DNA of 64,000 nt. Origin: Stenocarpella maydis (Eukaryota > Ascomycota > Sordariomycetes > Diaporthales > Diaporthaceae). The notes under the pieces were generated by a model that was given only the letters and a program-made list of their open reading frames with translations, ran no database searches and was not told the DNA's origin. Below are positions 45,581-56,087 of the stretch, piece after piece (the stretch's first letter is position 1; each line of letters opens with the position of its first letter). The stretch lies in assembly GCA_002270565.1 (NCBI GenBank), contig NQMI01000009.1:788420-852419 (forward strand), read 5' to 3'. The position numbers were made by a program, and so were the translations under genes.

Positions 45581-47219
45581 CTATTTCCCGTGGACCAACT
45601 GCTTGATCCTCTTCTCGATAACCTCGCGCCCGTCCAGCGTCTTCCACACCTGGTGCGGAGCCTTGTTGACAATGTCCCAATCGTGCAGATTCTCGGTCAG
45701 ATGCGTGAGGTCTCTCTGCTTGCCCTCCCACTGGCTGTCAGTCCTGACCTTGATGGCGGAGCTGATAATGACGAGAGGGACGTCGCGTTCTTGTATGGCC
45801 CGGCTTGAGGTCACGTCCTGCTTCGTCAGGGAATCGGCCACGAGGCTCTCCTGCAGCTTGGCAAATATCTGCTTCCCTGTCTGGTACGACGCCCTCCCAA
45901 AGATCCGGTCCTCGCTCGTGCGCCCCCTGAACAGGGCTCCCGGGATGCGGTCAAGTCCAAGAGGGGATATGACTCCTCTCAGCCAGAGCATGAAGCCCCT
46001 CCCGGGCGCACCAACGCGGTGAAGGAGGTCTTCGTGAAGCGGGTCGATCAGGACAAGGCCCTTGATCTCCTTGGGGTGTCTCGATGAAAAAACACGCGAG
46101 TAGATGGAGCCAATGCCGGCACTGGCTAGCACCCACGGTCCCACCTCACCGGCGCGGATGAGTGTTTCGCTCAAAGCTTCTGTCGCCTGGCTGGCTGAAA
46201 ATGGCGACGGCGCCCTGTCGCTCTGGAATCTTATCAGTTTCAACTGGCGCAGCGTGCTTGTTGGGATGCCGACTTACCCATGCGTATCCAGGCCGGTCTG
46301 CGAAACAGTACCTGCTAAAGGACCCATTCTTCAGGGCATTGTCTGCAAATTGCCATAGTCCGTCCTCCACCGGGTCCTCTCCGCCCTCAAAAAGGACGGT
46401 TGGCAGCTTGTTCCCCTTGGGGTCTGTCCTGTTGCCACGGCAGTACAGATGGATCTGGTACTTGGCACCGTCCACCCAGAACAGCTCGCCCGGGGGCGCT
46501 ACTTTGGCATCCACGGCCCTCAGGATAAGGGTTAAGGTCAGAAGCAACGTAACCACGGCCAGTAGTGCGAACCCGATCGTCGAGAGAAGTACCTGAGTCC
46601 ACTCTAGTAGAGTCCGTCGCGGCTCTGCGCGGCCAGTCAGCCTTTCTTCCTCTTCTTTCTTCCCCCACTGGACGATCTGGTCGGCGGATAGCGCCCAAAC
46701 CGCCATCAGGAACGCCCAGACGACGCTCGCGATGCCTGTCCATGCCTCCTCATGCCTGGTCTTCTGGACGGCCAGGTTGATGATGACATTGACTAGCAAC
46801 AGTACGGAGGCGACCGCGGGGAGGATCCGGGCTGCCTTTGACGGGGCGGCAAAGAAGAGGAGGGTCACAATCAGCGTGAACAGGGCAATGCTGGAGTAGC
46901 TGAGGCCGGGGAACCCAGACCCTCTCGTAGACAGGCCGGGAAGCGACACAAAGATGGACACCAGTAGGAGCACCCACCACAGGAAGGTGGTGATGGTGAA
47001 GAATATGGTGAGGTATCTCGTGAAGCGCACAGCAAACAGGTTGTACGGAGATACGGCTGGGTCATCCGGGCTCAGGTAGCCTGGCAGGTTGTCGCTGTCG
47101 ACCCTGTTCGGAAGCAGGCGCGTGTGCTCGTTCGGCGGTGGGCGGTCGTCGTGTGACTCCGAGTGCCTTTCCACGGAGGAGCCCTGGTTTTCCTCACGTC
47201 TCCCGGATACTCTCTTCAT
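45581..47219 (-). CDS. Multi-pass membrane protein with C-terminal alpha/beta hydrolase domain
   Basis: Exon 1 is 47219..46278, the intron is 46277..46223 (GTAAGT...CAG; 55 nt), and exon 2 is 46222..45581, giving 527 residues. The join gives ADRPGYAW-SDRAPSPFSAS, the conserved region of this hydrolase family. The N-terminal half has a hydrophilic start, then about six membrane helices (YLTIFFTITTFLWWVLLLVS, GLSYSSIALFTLIVTLLFFA, ILPAVASVLLLVNVIINLAV, IASVVWAFLMAVWALSA, LLSTIGFALLAVVTLLLTL). The hydrolase part has FEGGEDPVEDGLWQF, nucleophile elbow VLASAGIGSIYSRVF (Ser in A-S-A-G, lacking the usual first Gly), LVLIDPLHEDLL, and a candidate catalytic His in VNKAPHQVWKTLDG. I recognise a fungal membrane hydrolase family, but the substrate is unknown; a lipid or ester in an internal membrane is a guess. 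Confidence 0.82.
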
Positions 47220-48686
47220 GGCGCCGACAAGATGAGCCTGTCGGCCGATTTGGCGTCTCGAAAGTCCTCTAGAGGTAAGGTTTCAACTACTGATGATGGC
47301 CGACGGACCCGCAGGTCAAACGGATGGATGGACTGACTTGTTTTGATTTGATTTCCGTTCATTCCTAGGTACAATACTGACGGCACCCAGCCCGAGCGTT
47401 TCCTGCGTGACGCCCGCTCCTTTATGAGGCGGTCATTGACTGTCAAGTGTCACTATTACAATAGCCAGCACTGATGACGTAGGTCTATGCTCACCATCGC
47501 CGGTCGAAGGCTAGGTTTTGTCCATCTAGCTGCCGCCCTAAGACGTGGACTAACTATTTTCAATGTCGCCTTGGGCGCCTTACCGGGGGCGGGAGGCGTT
47601 TTTAAACCTTGGTTTCCCGGCCTGTCCTTTGAGTTCCCATGTGCTTTGCTCGAGAATCGTCGAGGTCATCAAGCTACGCGCGGGGTTGCCACTTGTGCTG
47701 TTCAAGCATTCTATCGGCCAACTTGAGCAGCCCCAAATTGACTGAGAAGGCGTATACACTTCCCACTCTTCAACACCTGTACTTGCAAGTGCAGTGCTGT
47801 CGGTCTTTTGACAGTACAGCCCTCCTGTCCCCTGTGGAATTGTCTGTGGGATCCCTGAGTATCACCCTCGGTCGAGTTGGTCCAGTCCGCTGCATAAGTG
47901 CTCGATGGACCCCATTTGCACTCTCCTCGGGCTGAAAGCACATGCTTACAATATCAATAAGCTGGACGATTCTGCTTCACTCGGGTGGTCGGGGTATCTG
48001 ATCACCTGTCTCTGGCTTCCAAGTCGGCCTCGACGACGTCGTCGAATAAGACTGCGTGCTGCGGGGGCAGAGGAGTTGGAGCAACTCTGCCGCATCCGGC
48101 CCTGCCTCCTCGCTGCCGCGAGCTCCTCTGGATCTGGGCCATGTCCCGCTGGCTTTATGGCCTCCTTCGGTAATGTTGTCGTGGGGACGCTACGAGATAT
48201 TAGCTATCAGCAGAGACAACGCTGGCTGCGGCCGTGGCAATAGCTGATGTGACATACTGCAGCTTACTGCTTGCTTCTGGATCACGGCGAGTGATCCCGT
48301 TGGTCTTGAACATTTGCTTCCTGTGCTGCTCAAATGCTTGCCCTGAAGGCTCGCTTACCGCGGCCCATGACTTGAATTGCGATAGCCACCGGGCTACGCC
48401 GCGTTTTCTCCTTGGCTCTGTCGGCAGGGCGGCTGCGCCTGCGACTCATATTCTGACCAGCGGAAAGATAACATGAGCCAAATCAACCCGAGCTTTGGTC
48501 TTTCAGAGGCCCAGCCTGGCGGTAGTTCTCAATCCCGGCCCAGCCGGCGTGGACTCGGCCGGATGCTGAAATCTGCGAGCCCGGAAGCTTGGGACGCTCG
48601 CAGTTGCGACTGAGTTTTGGTGTTGCGAACTTCCGCCGCAGCCATGCAAACGCATGCGTTCTCCGTCGGTTTACCTTGTCAGAGGG

Positions 48687-48694
48687 TATAAAAA
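48687..48694 (+). promoter_or_regulatory. TATA-box-like element without an assigned gene
   Basis: TATAAAAA in a GC-rich background, 110 bases upstream of an ATG at 48804 that opens a 70-codon frame with no family resemblance. A chance match is possible. Confidence 0.3.
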
Positions 48695-49299
48695 CGAGCG
48701 AGGAAAAAAAGAAAGAAAAAAAGCAGGCGCCAGTAGATGTGTGACCATGCAGTATCTGCCTCTGTTCTCAGAAGAGAGGGGTTGAAGGATCACGTCTCCT
48801 GTGATGACCGTACTTCAAGTCCACTACATACGAGATACTGAGAAGGACTGGCCCACAAGCAAGAGGTGCGGGGAAGAATGTAAGAATAACAACATAGAAA
48901 ATAACTCGAGATCTATCCCAAGTCTCCGGTCTCGCGGCTTGGGAAATGAGCAGGAGAAAACTTCACTAGTGGAAGTCTGCACCCCGGGGCCCTTGGGTGC
49001 TCAGTTGGTGTGCTGACTTCCAAATGAGGAAAACCTTCTGAAGGCACCACCAACTCGTCCTACGATATCAAGTCCCTATGTCGACCCAGGTGGCCCGCGC
49101 CCCAACGCGTGCCGGGGAAGTGTCACCCTGCAGCTTCCTGGCGCCAGGCACCGCTTGCAGCGCTGGACGAGGAGACGACTTGTAGCTGTAGGTGTAAAGT
49201 GACGATAGCCGCCAGGGCTGAGAGCTCAACCTGTGTCAGTTGACAGGGAACTCCCTCCTTCCTTATCTCAAACATTCAGATGCCCTTTTGCCAAGGTTT

Positions 49300-50040
49300 T
49301 TTCCCATATAGCTTCCCCACTTATTTTATATAATTCACTTATAAGATTTCTGATTTAAAAAAAGCTACTAACTAACCTGCTAACTAATCTATATTAATTT
49401 CCTTAATAAGGATATTTAAACTAAAACGTAAAAAATCTAAAGCAGAAAAATTACTATATATATCATAAGAGGGGATACAGAGACAGAGCAGCTGTCCTCA
49501 ATACGTCAATTAAGGTTAAGTCGACGCTACTTTCTATATAAGAGAGAAGGTTAAAGGGGCTAAGAAAGGAGTCTTAAGTATTAGAGAATATAGGCCAGTT
49601 GGGCTTACTGGATGACTAAGCAGCCAGTAGGGTCCTACTTCACCTATAACTACATCTCACATTATATATAAAAAAATAATATTCTTTTAATACTCTTTTA
49701 TTCTAATACTTTTCTAATACATAATCCTTATAGAAATAATATACTAAAAGAGAGAATTAATTAAAGATTCTTCCTATAGTTTTTTAATTTTTAAGACTCT
49801 TTAATTTATAAAATACAATATATTTAATTAATAAAAAAAATAAAAGAACTAAAGTTTTTCTTTTAATTATTTATGTTTTTCTCTTTGAAATTTAATAAGA
49901 ATAAAAGATAATCTAGTGAAAAAGAATGAGAATTAATATTTTAAATTAGGAGGGATACTTACTTAAAGGGGAATTCTTTTAAGAAAAAGGTTTAAGTTTA
50001 AAGTTGGCTGATAAAAAGGGCGTCCCTTAGCCCTTATAAG
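49300..50040. mobile_element. AT-rich island, probable RIP-degraded transposon remnant
   Basis: About 740 bases in which A and T dominate, with many TA dinucleotides and TAACTAA/TATATA strings, while all flanking sequence is GC-rich. No open frame of note survives. Repeat-induced point mutation in Pezizomycotina converts duplicated DNA to exactly this kind of TpA-rich relic. No terminal repeats or coding motifs remain by eye, so the element class is unknown. Edges are approximate. Confidence 0.6.
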
Positions 50041-50113
50041 GGCTACATTTTGATCACAGACCTCCATAGCTCGCTTCTTAACCGTCTTACGTAAGCGCCC
50101 AAGGAGGTCTGTG
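50029..50113. repeat. Dyad-symmetric cluster at the edge of the AT-rich island
   Basis: Contains a perfect 16-bp palindrome AGCCCTTATAAGGGCT (50029-50044) and an 11-bp perfect inverted repeat, CACAGACCTCC (50055-50065) with GGAGGTCTGTG (50103-50113). A 10-bp palindrome CTTACGTAAG (50086-50095) sits inside the 37-base spacer. Confidence 0.85.
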
Positions 50114-51765
50114 CGTCAGAGATAACTCCTGCCCCTCTTCTGGGTTTCTCCGAGAAGCGGGTAGTGGCACTACTTAGCCTGAGGGAGTCATCGGCTCGAC
50201 TGTGCTAGAGCGCCAGGGAGGCATGGCAGACCAGGTAGGTGCCCTTGACAGGTGAGTGGCCGAGGACTTGAGCATATGCTATAGTAATGGCCTCTTGTTG
50301 CTCGCTCAATCGTCAAGATGGCGAGGGCAAGTGTGACGACGGCCCCTTCAAGGTTTCCAGTAGTAGTGCATGAATAACTAACTCATGGCCCGGCACGTGT
50401 GATAGGACGCCGCGTTGGCTTACATCGAAATCCACCCGTAAGAGGCTGCGAGTCCAGTGACAGCACTTTCTCGCCAAGCAGTGGTATGGTGTAGACAGCT
50501 CGCAGAGCCTTGCGTCGATGTGCCCATCAGTCAGATGCCGTGGATTCATCAAAGTTCAGCACACGACTTCTGAGAGCTTATGTGCGTGGCACAAATATGT
50601 GCAATGAAACCTCGCTACAGAAGGGAATTGGATGCGCACACACCCTCTGAAGGTGGATCATATTTACATTGTAACCAGAGACGCACCTGCTATGTATTGA
50701 TAAAAGGTTGTCGTGATAGGGGGACCTCGGTACCAAAGACCTGACCATGGCCGGGTGCTATCTTGGGGTTGAGGTTCCCACAGGTATTTTCCCGCTGACC
50801 AAGGCTCCGTTGCGGAACATCAACCCCCAGGAGTCGGCCGGGAAGATGACCACGTAGTCTGCAAGCCCATTCCGTCTCTTGAGTATCTTCTTGCCATGTA
50901 GGCCCGGCCCTGCATAGTCAGGTTGCACGTGTGGATTTGTAGCCCGTCAAAAGTGTAATGTACCTATGAGATAGAAGTGCGGCCTCACATCGTCGCCAAT
51001 GCGCGTGGCCACAAGACCCTTCTCCCTGCCCCGCCTTCTGCCGGGCTCTGCTCCCGGGCCCGGGCCCGCTCTCGTCTGCCCTCGGGCACCATTCTTTGCC
51101 AGCTTCAATGTTTCTGGTCAGCCCCCGCCTTGCATGCCCCCTACCCACCCCACCGTCCAGAGCAGGGGGCCCCAGAGAATTGCCAGGGACCAGCTACACT
51201 ACTAGTGTGTGAGTGACTCAAGACTTGAAGGGAGGAAAGATAGTGTACAGGAAGTATTTCTGGGGTTATGTTAGGTATACTCGTACGCCTACATGCGCGT
51301 ACGCAAAGTGTGTGACTGTACTGTGTATAAAGGGAGAACACGAGCATGAGCAAGTATATAACCTCACAAGATAGATAAGTAGCGCAACAGCCCTGGTCTG
51401 TACTAATAAAGGACGGCCCCAGCTTCAGGGCGGCGCGTGTCCACTGGGTTTCTGTAGTATTTGAGAAGGCTTGTGCAGGTGCCTCCCCAGGTAGGTACTA
51501 TGTATGACAGATCAAGACCTAGGTACAGTACACGTATACTAGCAGCGGCATCTCTACACTAAGGTTCTTTTTGTCGCAATATCTACCTGAAAAGCCCCCC
51601 CCCCCACATTCCTTCCCACATGCACCTGCATGACCTGCCACGGACGGACCCCTGCGCCCGCCTTCCCTGTAGATCTGCACGTCACTCCAACCTTAGATAA
51701 CTGTCTGCGGTATCTCACTGTTTCTTCCAACGACAACCAGCACAGTCCCTATACGTAAACCGAGC

Positions 51766-52253
51766 ATGGCCGGACAAAAGCCACAGTCGACGGCGACACA
51801 AGGCGCCGCTTCCCCCTCCAGGCAGGCCGAGCCGGCCGCACCCGTCCCGGAGCCCCTCTCACCCCAGTTCAGGCCCATCCACTCAACCACGCCCATCCCG
51901 CCGCCAACCATCCCCACCTTCCACCGCCAGACATTCACCCACAAGCAGCACCCGCCGCAGGTCCAGTCCCTCCCGCAGCCCCCGCCGCCGGAGCCCGTCG
52001 ACTTCAGCTACAACGTTGACGTAATCGCCCTCGAGTCGGCCATCCTGCTCCTCCAGAGGCAGAAGCAGCAGGCCGAGGAGGACATCCGCCAGCTGCAGCG
52101 CATCAAGCATGAGGCTACCAGGAAGCCGGCCGAGTTTGTCCAGGACCTCGCCAGTGGGAAGGTCGGGCAGGGGTCCCATGCGGCGGTGCCCCCTCCTCGC
52201 GCCCGCAAAGATGACGATGAGGATGACGACGATGACGACGACGACGATGATGA

Positions 52254-52316
<63 letters not shown>

Positions 52317-52734
52317 AAGTGCGGACGAAGAGAACGAGCAGAGCGACGCCGAGATGGAGGACGGCAACGGAGGGGAGGCATCCAGCAGCGGGCTCAAGCC
52401 CTCGCCGATGAAGGCACCAGGCAAAGGCAAGGCCGCAGCACAGCCGCCGCAGCCGCCACCATCGTGGGCGCACCTGCCCGTGCCGCAGGACGTGGTGCGC
52501 ATGCCCGCCATAAACTGGTCCAAATACGCCGTCGTGGGCGAGTCGCTCGACAAGCTGCACAGGGAGCAGCTCGCGAGGCCCACGCTCGGCACGCCCGCCA
52601 CGGTGGCCACGGATGGCGGCGGCAGGGCATATGAGTTCAAGGGCGGGCCGAACCCGGACGACGGAAAAAAGTCCGTGGGCATCGCCGCGCCATATGACCC
52701 ACTGCATGACAAGCTCAAGAAGCCTCGCAGGTGA
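51766..52734 (+). CDS. Unknown fungal protein with coiled coil and poly-Asp tract (322 aa)
   Basis: One open frame without introns. The N-terminal ~80 residues are Pro/Gln/Thr-rich. Then a predicted helix or coiled coil follows, NVDVIALESAILLLQRQKQQ then AEEDIRQLQRIKHEATRK. Next come 31 consecutive Asp codons (52222-52314) and an acidic extension ESADEENEQSDAEMEDG. The C-terminal part has a conserved-looking block, SWAHLPVPQDVVRMPAINWS then KYAVVGESLDKLHREQLARP, and a basic end KLKKPRR. The gene is supported by the non-repetitive helix and the C-terminal block. An acidic middle between helix and basic tail suggests a nuclear chromatin- or histone-associated protein, but that is only inference and I cannot name it. 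Frames on the opposite strand over the repeat (poly-Val, poly-Ser, poly-Arg) are artefacts. Confidence 0.75.
52222..52314 (+). repeat. Poly-Asp coding tract, (GAC)20 core
   Basis: Thirty-one consecutive Asp codons. The first eleven mix GAT and GAC; the last twenty (52255-52314) are pure GAC, so the 3' part behaves as a perfect trinucleotide microsatellite inside a coding region. Confidence 0.95.
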
Positions 52735-53871
52735 GGGGGGCCGGCGAGGGGCCGGCGAATGTACATGGCGTGCTTGTGTGTTTTATGTGGAAGAAGATAC
52801 CCAATAACATCACTCACTTCGCGATACTATCAACCTACGATGAAGACACGTAATGGATCATCTAGTCATTTGTATCTGCTGCTCGTGTTCAGTTGCAACT
52901 TGCGTGCTAGAACCCAGCAGATATCCGTTTTGGTAGACACTCCGTTGCAGTTCGTGAGATGGCTATGAATACCCACCGACACAGCCAGTTCACGTGCCAC
53001 ATGGAACCGCCCGCCTGCAGCAGGGAGACTTCTTACAGCGGTGGGTATTCGTCATGTATAAAGCTCTTACTTGGCGAATTTGGGGGGGGGGCGGCCTTCA
53101 CTGTGGCACCCGAGAAGTTGCCCTCTATCCTGATCCTTTTACATATCTCTTCGTTCTAGCAGCCTTGCGTACACAAGTCATGAATAGGGAGGCATGGCTC
53201 TTCAACAATCCAATCGCCCGCTACTAATTAGAAGTTGTCTGGCCTGAGTCCACCATAAATCACGACCTGGCCGAGTATGGCCGGTGCGAATCTCGGCCTC
53301 TGATTGTGCCATAGTGCCGACGATTTAGTAGCAGTGGAGGCTTCAGAGCCTGACTCGGCGGCATATTCCCAAGCTCGAAAGAGAGGGAACGTAGGTAAGA
53401 TCAAGCAAAAGTGCGTATTGAAGCATGGGGCCATGTCAAACACTACAGCACCGAGATATACACACTATAGCCAAGTAGCACCTGCCAGGCGCGATGTGGA
53501 TTCCGTTTGTGCACATGTGTGTATTAAAACTTACCAGGATGAAGAAAGAATATGCTACCGACCCCGATACTCGAGGCCCAGCAAAGGTATCAAATGTCAA
53601 CCTCAATGTGAGCCGTAACGCCGATGGCAAGTAAACCACTTCCGGGAACCTGAACATGCGACTCTCCGTAGAAGCCGACCACTGAGAATCAAAAGGGTGA
53701 AAAGAGTCACTGCAAAATTGCTGTTCCCGTGGCACTCCTGTTTGCCGACCATAGTATGCCAGTCCGTTCGTGTCCTATCCCTTAACGCCTGTACCGAGAA
53801 AATCCCATGACCGCACAATCAAAACCCTGCTCAACCATGCAATCCAGTGTAATCATTTCATTGAGGCGCCT
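52735..53871. other. Convergent 3' flanks, poly-Asp gene / E2 gene
   Basis: 1.1 kb between converging stops. No recognisable gene, RNA or repeat. Confidence 0.5.
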
Positions 53872-55650
53872 CTAGAGATCCATGGACGCCTGAACTGACC
53901 GGCGTAGTCGTTGGTTGTACTGCTTCCTGTCCTGGGGACTGCCCCAAAACAGCTTGAAAGCCTCGGGGTGGACGAGGGTCCGCGGGTCGTAGGGGGGCTT
54001 TTCATCCTCCAACATCTCGATTATTGCCTCGAGGTGAGTCTTCATGTCCTCCCGGCGCGACGGGCTCGAGTAGTAACAGGGCGTTCCGTCGGGGGCAATT
54101 CGGTGGTGGAAGATTTTTGTCTCGAACCTGGCGCGAGGCTGCTCCTCGGGAAACCGTGGGCTCAGGTGAAGCTTGACACGGATCAGCCCGTCCTCTAACG
54201 GGGTCATGGTCTTGCCGATGTAAGTCAGGACCCAGACAAAAGGATTTCCACCTTCCAACTCCACGTGGTGCGCAAGTCCGTGCTGCCTGAAGTGCTCGAG
54301 AACTTGTTCGTATTGCCGCCGCAGGTTGACAGTAACTGTTGCATCCTTGAACTCGGGTGACAGTCCTTGAGCCGCCCACTGGTTGGTCTCCTCGTCCAGA
54401 ACTTTCTTGATGTTTCGCAGCCGTCGTTCCAGCTCCGTGTAGTGGAACTTGCCATCCATGGTATTTCCTTGACCCTCAAAGGGCATTCTGACAAACGCCT
54501 GGCCGTCCTTGACCTCTTCCTTGGCTTTACGGATCGACTCGAGGTACGACTCGTAGTACCAAAGGAAACGGCGTTTGCACAAATCTTTGAAAGGTTCAAA
54601 GGCTGTGCCAGTGTCCTCTAGACCATCCATGTCCACTTCATAGTCTTCCTTGTTTGTGCTGGATGACGCAGCAACGTTTCCATCGGCGCCGATGCCTAAA
54701 TATTCCTCCAGTCGCTGAATGACAGAGATCCGCAGGCTTTCATGGCGGATCTAACAGTAACATGTCAATATCTTTCTCCTGAAACGGTATCTTAGATGCA
54801 GTACCTTCTGGACGTAGTCCTTTTGATTCTTCTTGTCCTGAGCCTCGTTTGCATCCTCAAAGCCCGGCTCGTTCTCGTACGGGTTGGAAGACATCAAGCT
54901 TTGGATGGAGAGAAGGATGGATTCGAGACCCTGGGCAGAAGACCACTCCTCGCCCCGCTCACCGCGCCATGTCCTATAGCTGTGTTCAGTATCCACGATG
55001 CGGTCAACTGCTGGAAGCAACATACCCAAGAATAGACCTGTCGGCCGTAGGTCAGCTGATTTTTCTGCAGAGCAAAGGGGGGTTGGGACTAGACATACAA
55101 ACACACTCGCCCTTGGGCATATATGTTTGGGTTGAACCGGCATCGACCGCCATTAGTGGTGACTGCATTGACGCTGGGCGACTTTCGAGGGTAGTCTGCG
55201 GCAAAAGAGGCATTAGATGATCGATTGAAGCAGGGGCACGTTGCAGCGGAGAAGCCGACCTTTGTTGAATTTGAATGTGAACTATTCGTCTTAGCATTGA
55301 ATCTGCAGAAAGCCAAGGGGCATACTTCGGCATACCTCGAAAAATCCAAACTCGTATGGCGTCTCGTGCGGACCGATGATGAGTGCCTTCACGTTGCGTA
55401 CGTCGACGTCGCGGCATGCGACAGCCAGAGCTAGAGACCAAGTTAGCGAGGCGAGACAAGCAGCGCTTGCGAAGTGTAAACATACAGAGATCGGAGTTTC
55501 GCTGGATATCGCTCAGCTCCTGAACAAACAATTAGCATGGTGCTGGTGGACGGCAAACGAGGCCATCGACTGTTTAAGCCAGTCTGGTGTGACCCCGCAG
55601 TGAGGCGCCGAACATGCCTTGGTTATCCTGATGATGGATTGATCCGCCAT
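53872..55650 (-). CDS. UBE2Z-like ubiquitin-conjugating enzyme with a second C-terminal UBC-like domain
   Basis: E2 enzymes carry activated ubiquitin or a ubiquitin-like protein on a cysteine. Eight exons: 55650..55618, 55519..55486, 55430..55336, 55281..55260, 55195..55099, 55037..55026, 54973..54805 and 54750..53872; 446 residues. Intron 1 is GC-AG (GCATGT). Exons 4 and 6 are 22 and 12 nt. The joined N-terminus reads IIRITK-ELSDIQRNSDLS, then VRNVKALIIGPHETPYEFGF, FEFTFKFNKDYPRKSPSVNA and RFNPNIYAQGRVCLSILGTW. Cys93 is the catalytic cysteine, and FNPN replaces HPN as in UBE2Z. RGERGEEWSSAQGLESILLS and MSSNPYENEPGFEDANEAQ follow. Residues ~317-430 again look like a UBC fold: GGNPFVWVLTYIGKTMTPLE, LHLSPRFPEEQPRARFETKI, FHHRIAPDGTPCYYS (Cys379). 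In humans UBE2Z works with UBA6; the E1 partner in fungi is unknown to me. Confidence 0.9.
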
Positions 55651-56087
55651 GGCGGGCAGTCCTCAAGGCGCGGGGGAAACAGAGATTCGCATAGGACTGA
55701 TGGTAGTGATTCCCAGTGGTGTCGAGAGGGGGAGAGAGAGCTGTCGTTGAGAGAGTGCGGTGGTTGCGACTAGTAATACCGTAACTGGTCTGCTTCCCAA
55801 AGTTAGAAGAGAGGTTGCCGTCAGGCTGCCTGGGCGGGGGACTTTCAGCAGGGCCTAGGGCTGAGTGGGGCAGTGCTATGGGTACCTAAGTACCTTGGCC
55901 TCCCCACTTGGTGCTGTGTAGAGCGGCAGGCAGCTGAACGCGTCCCTGACATTTTGAGACGCGTAAATGGGCGTCCTCAGACCTGCAAAGTTCACATCTT
56001 TCTTTCATACACCCATTCTCCTGCAAGACAGCATCCTTCTGCGACAGTCGGACTGGCCAGACTGGCGCACACAGACCAACAGCTAGG
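55651..56087. promoter_or_regulatory. Divergent promoter region, E2 gene / RFC2
   Basis: 437 bases between start codons, shared by the two divergent genes. No specific element assigned. Confidence 0.45.

Larger units (their letters stand above)
47220..51765. other. 4.5-kb gene-poor region containing an AT-rich island
   Basis: Lies between the membrane hydrolase start (minus) and the unknown gene at 51766 (plus). It includes a TATA-like box (48687-48694), the AT-rich island (49300-50040), a 16-bp palindrome (50029-50044) and an 11-bp inverted repeat (50055-50113). TAGGTA-type motifs occur near 51490-51540. None of its short open frames looks coding. Confidence 0.5.

Noticed and set aside
51883..52817. 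Antisense frames with poly-Val, poly-Ser and poly-Arg
   Set aside because: Created by the (GAC)n repeat read on the other strand or in other frames.
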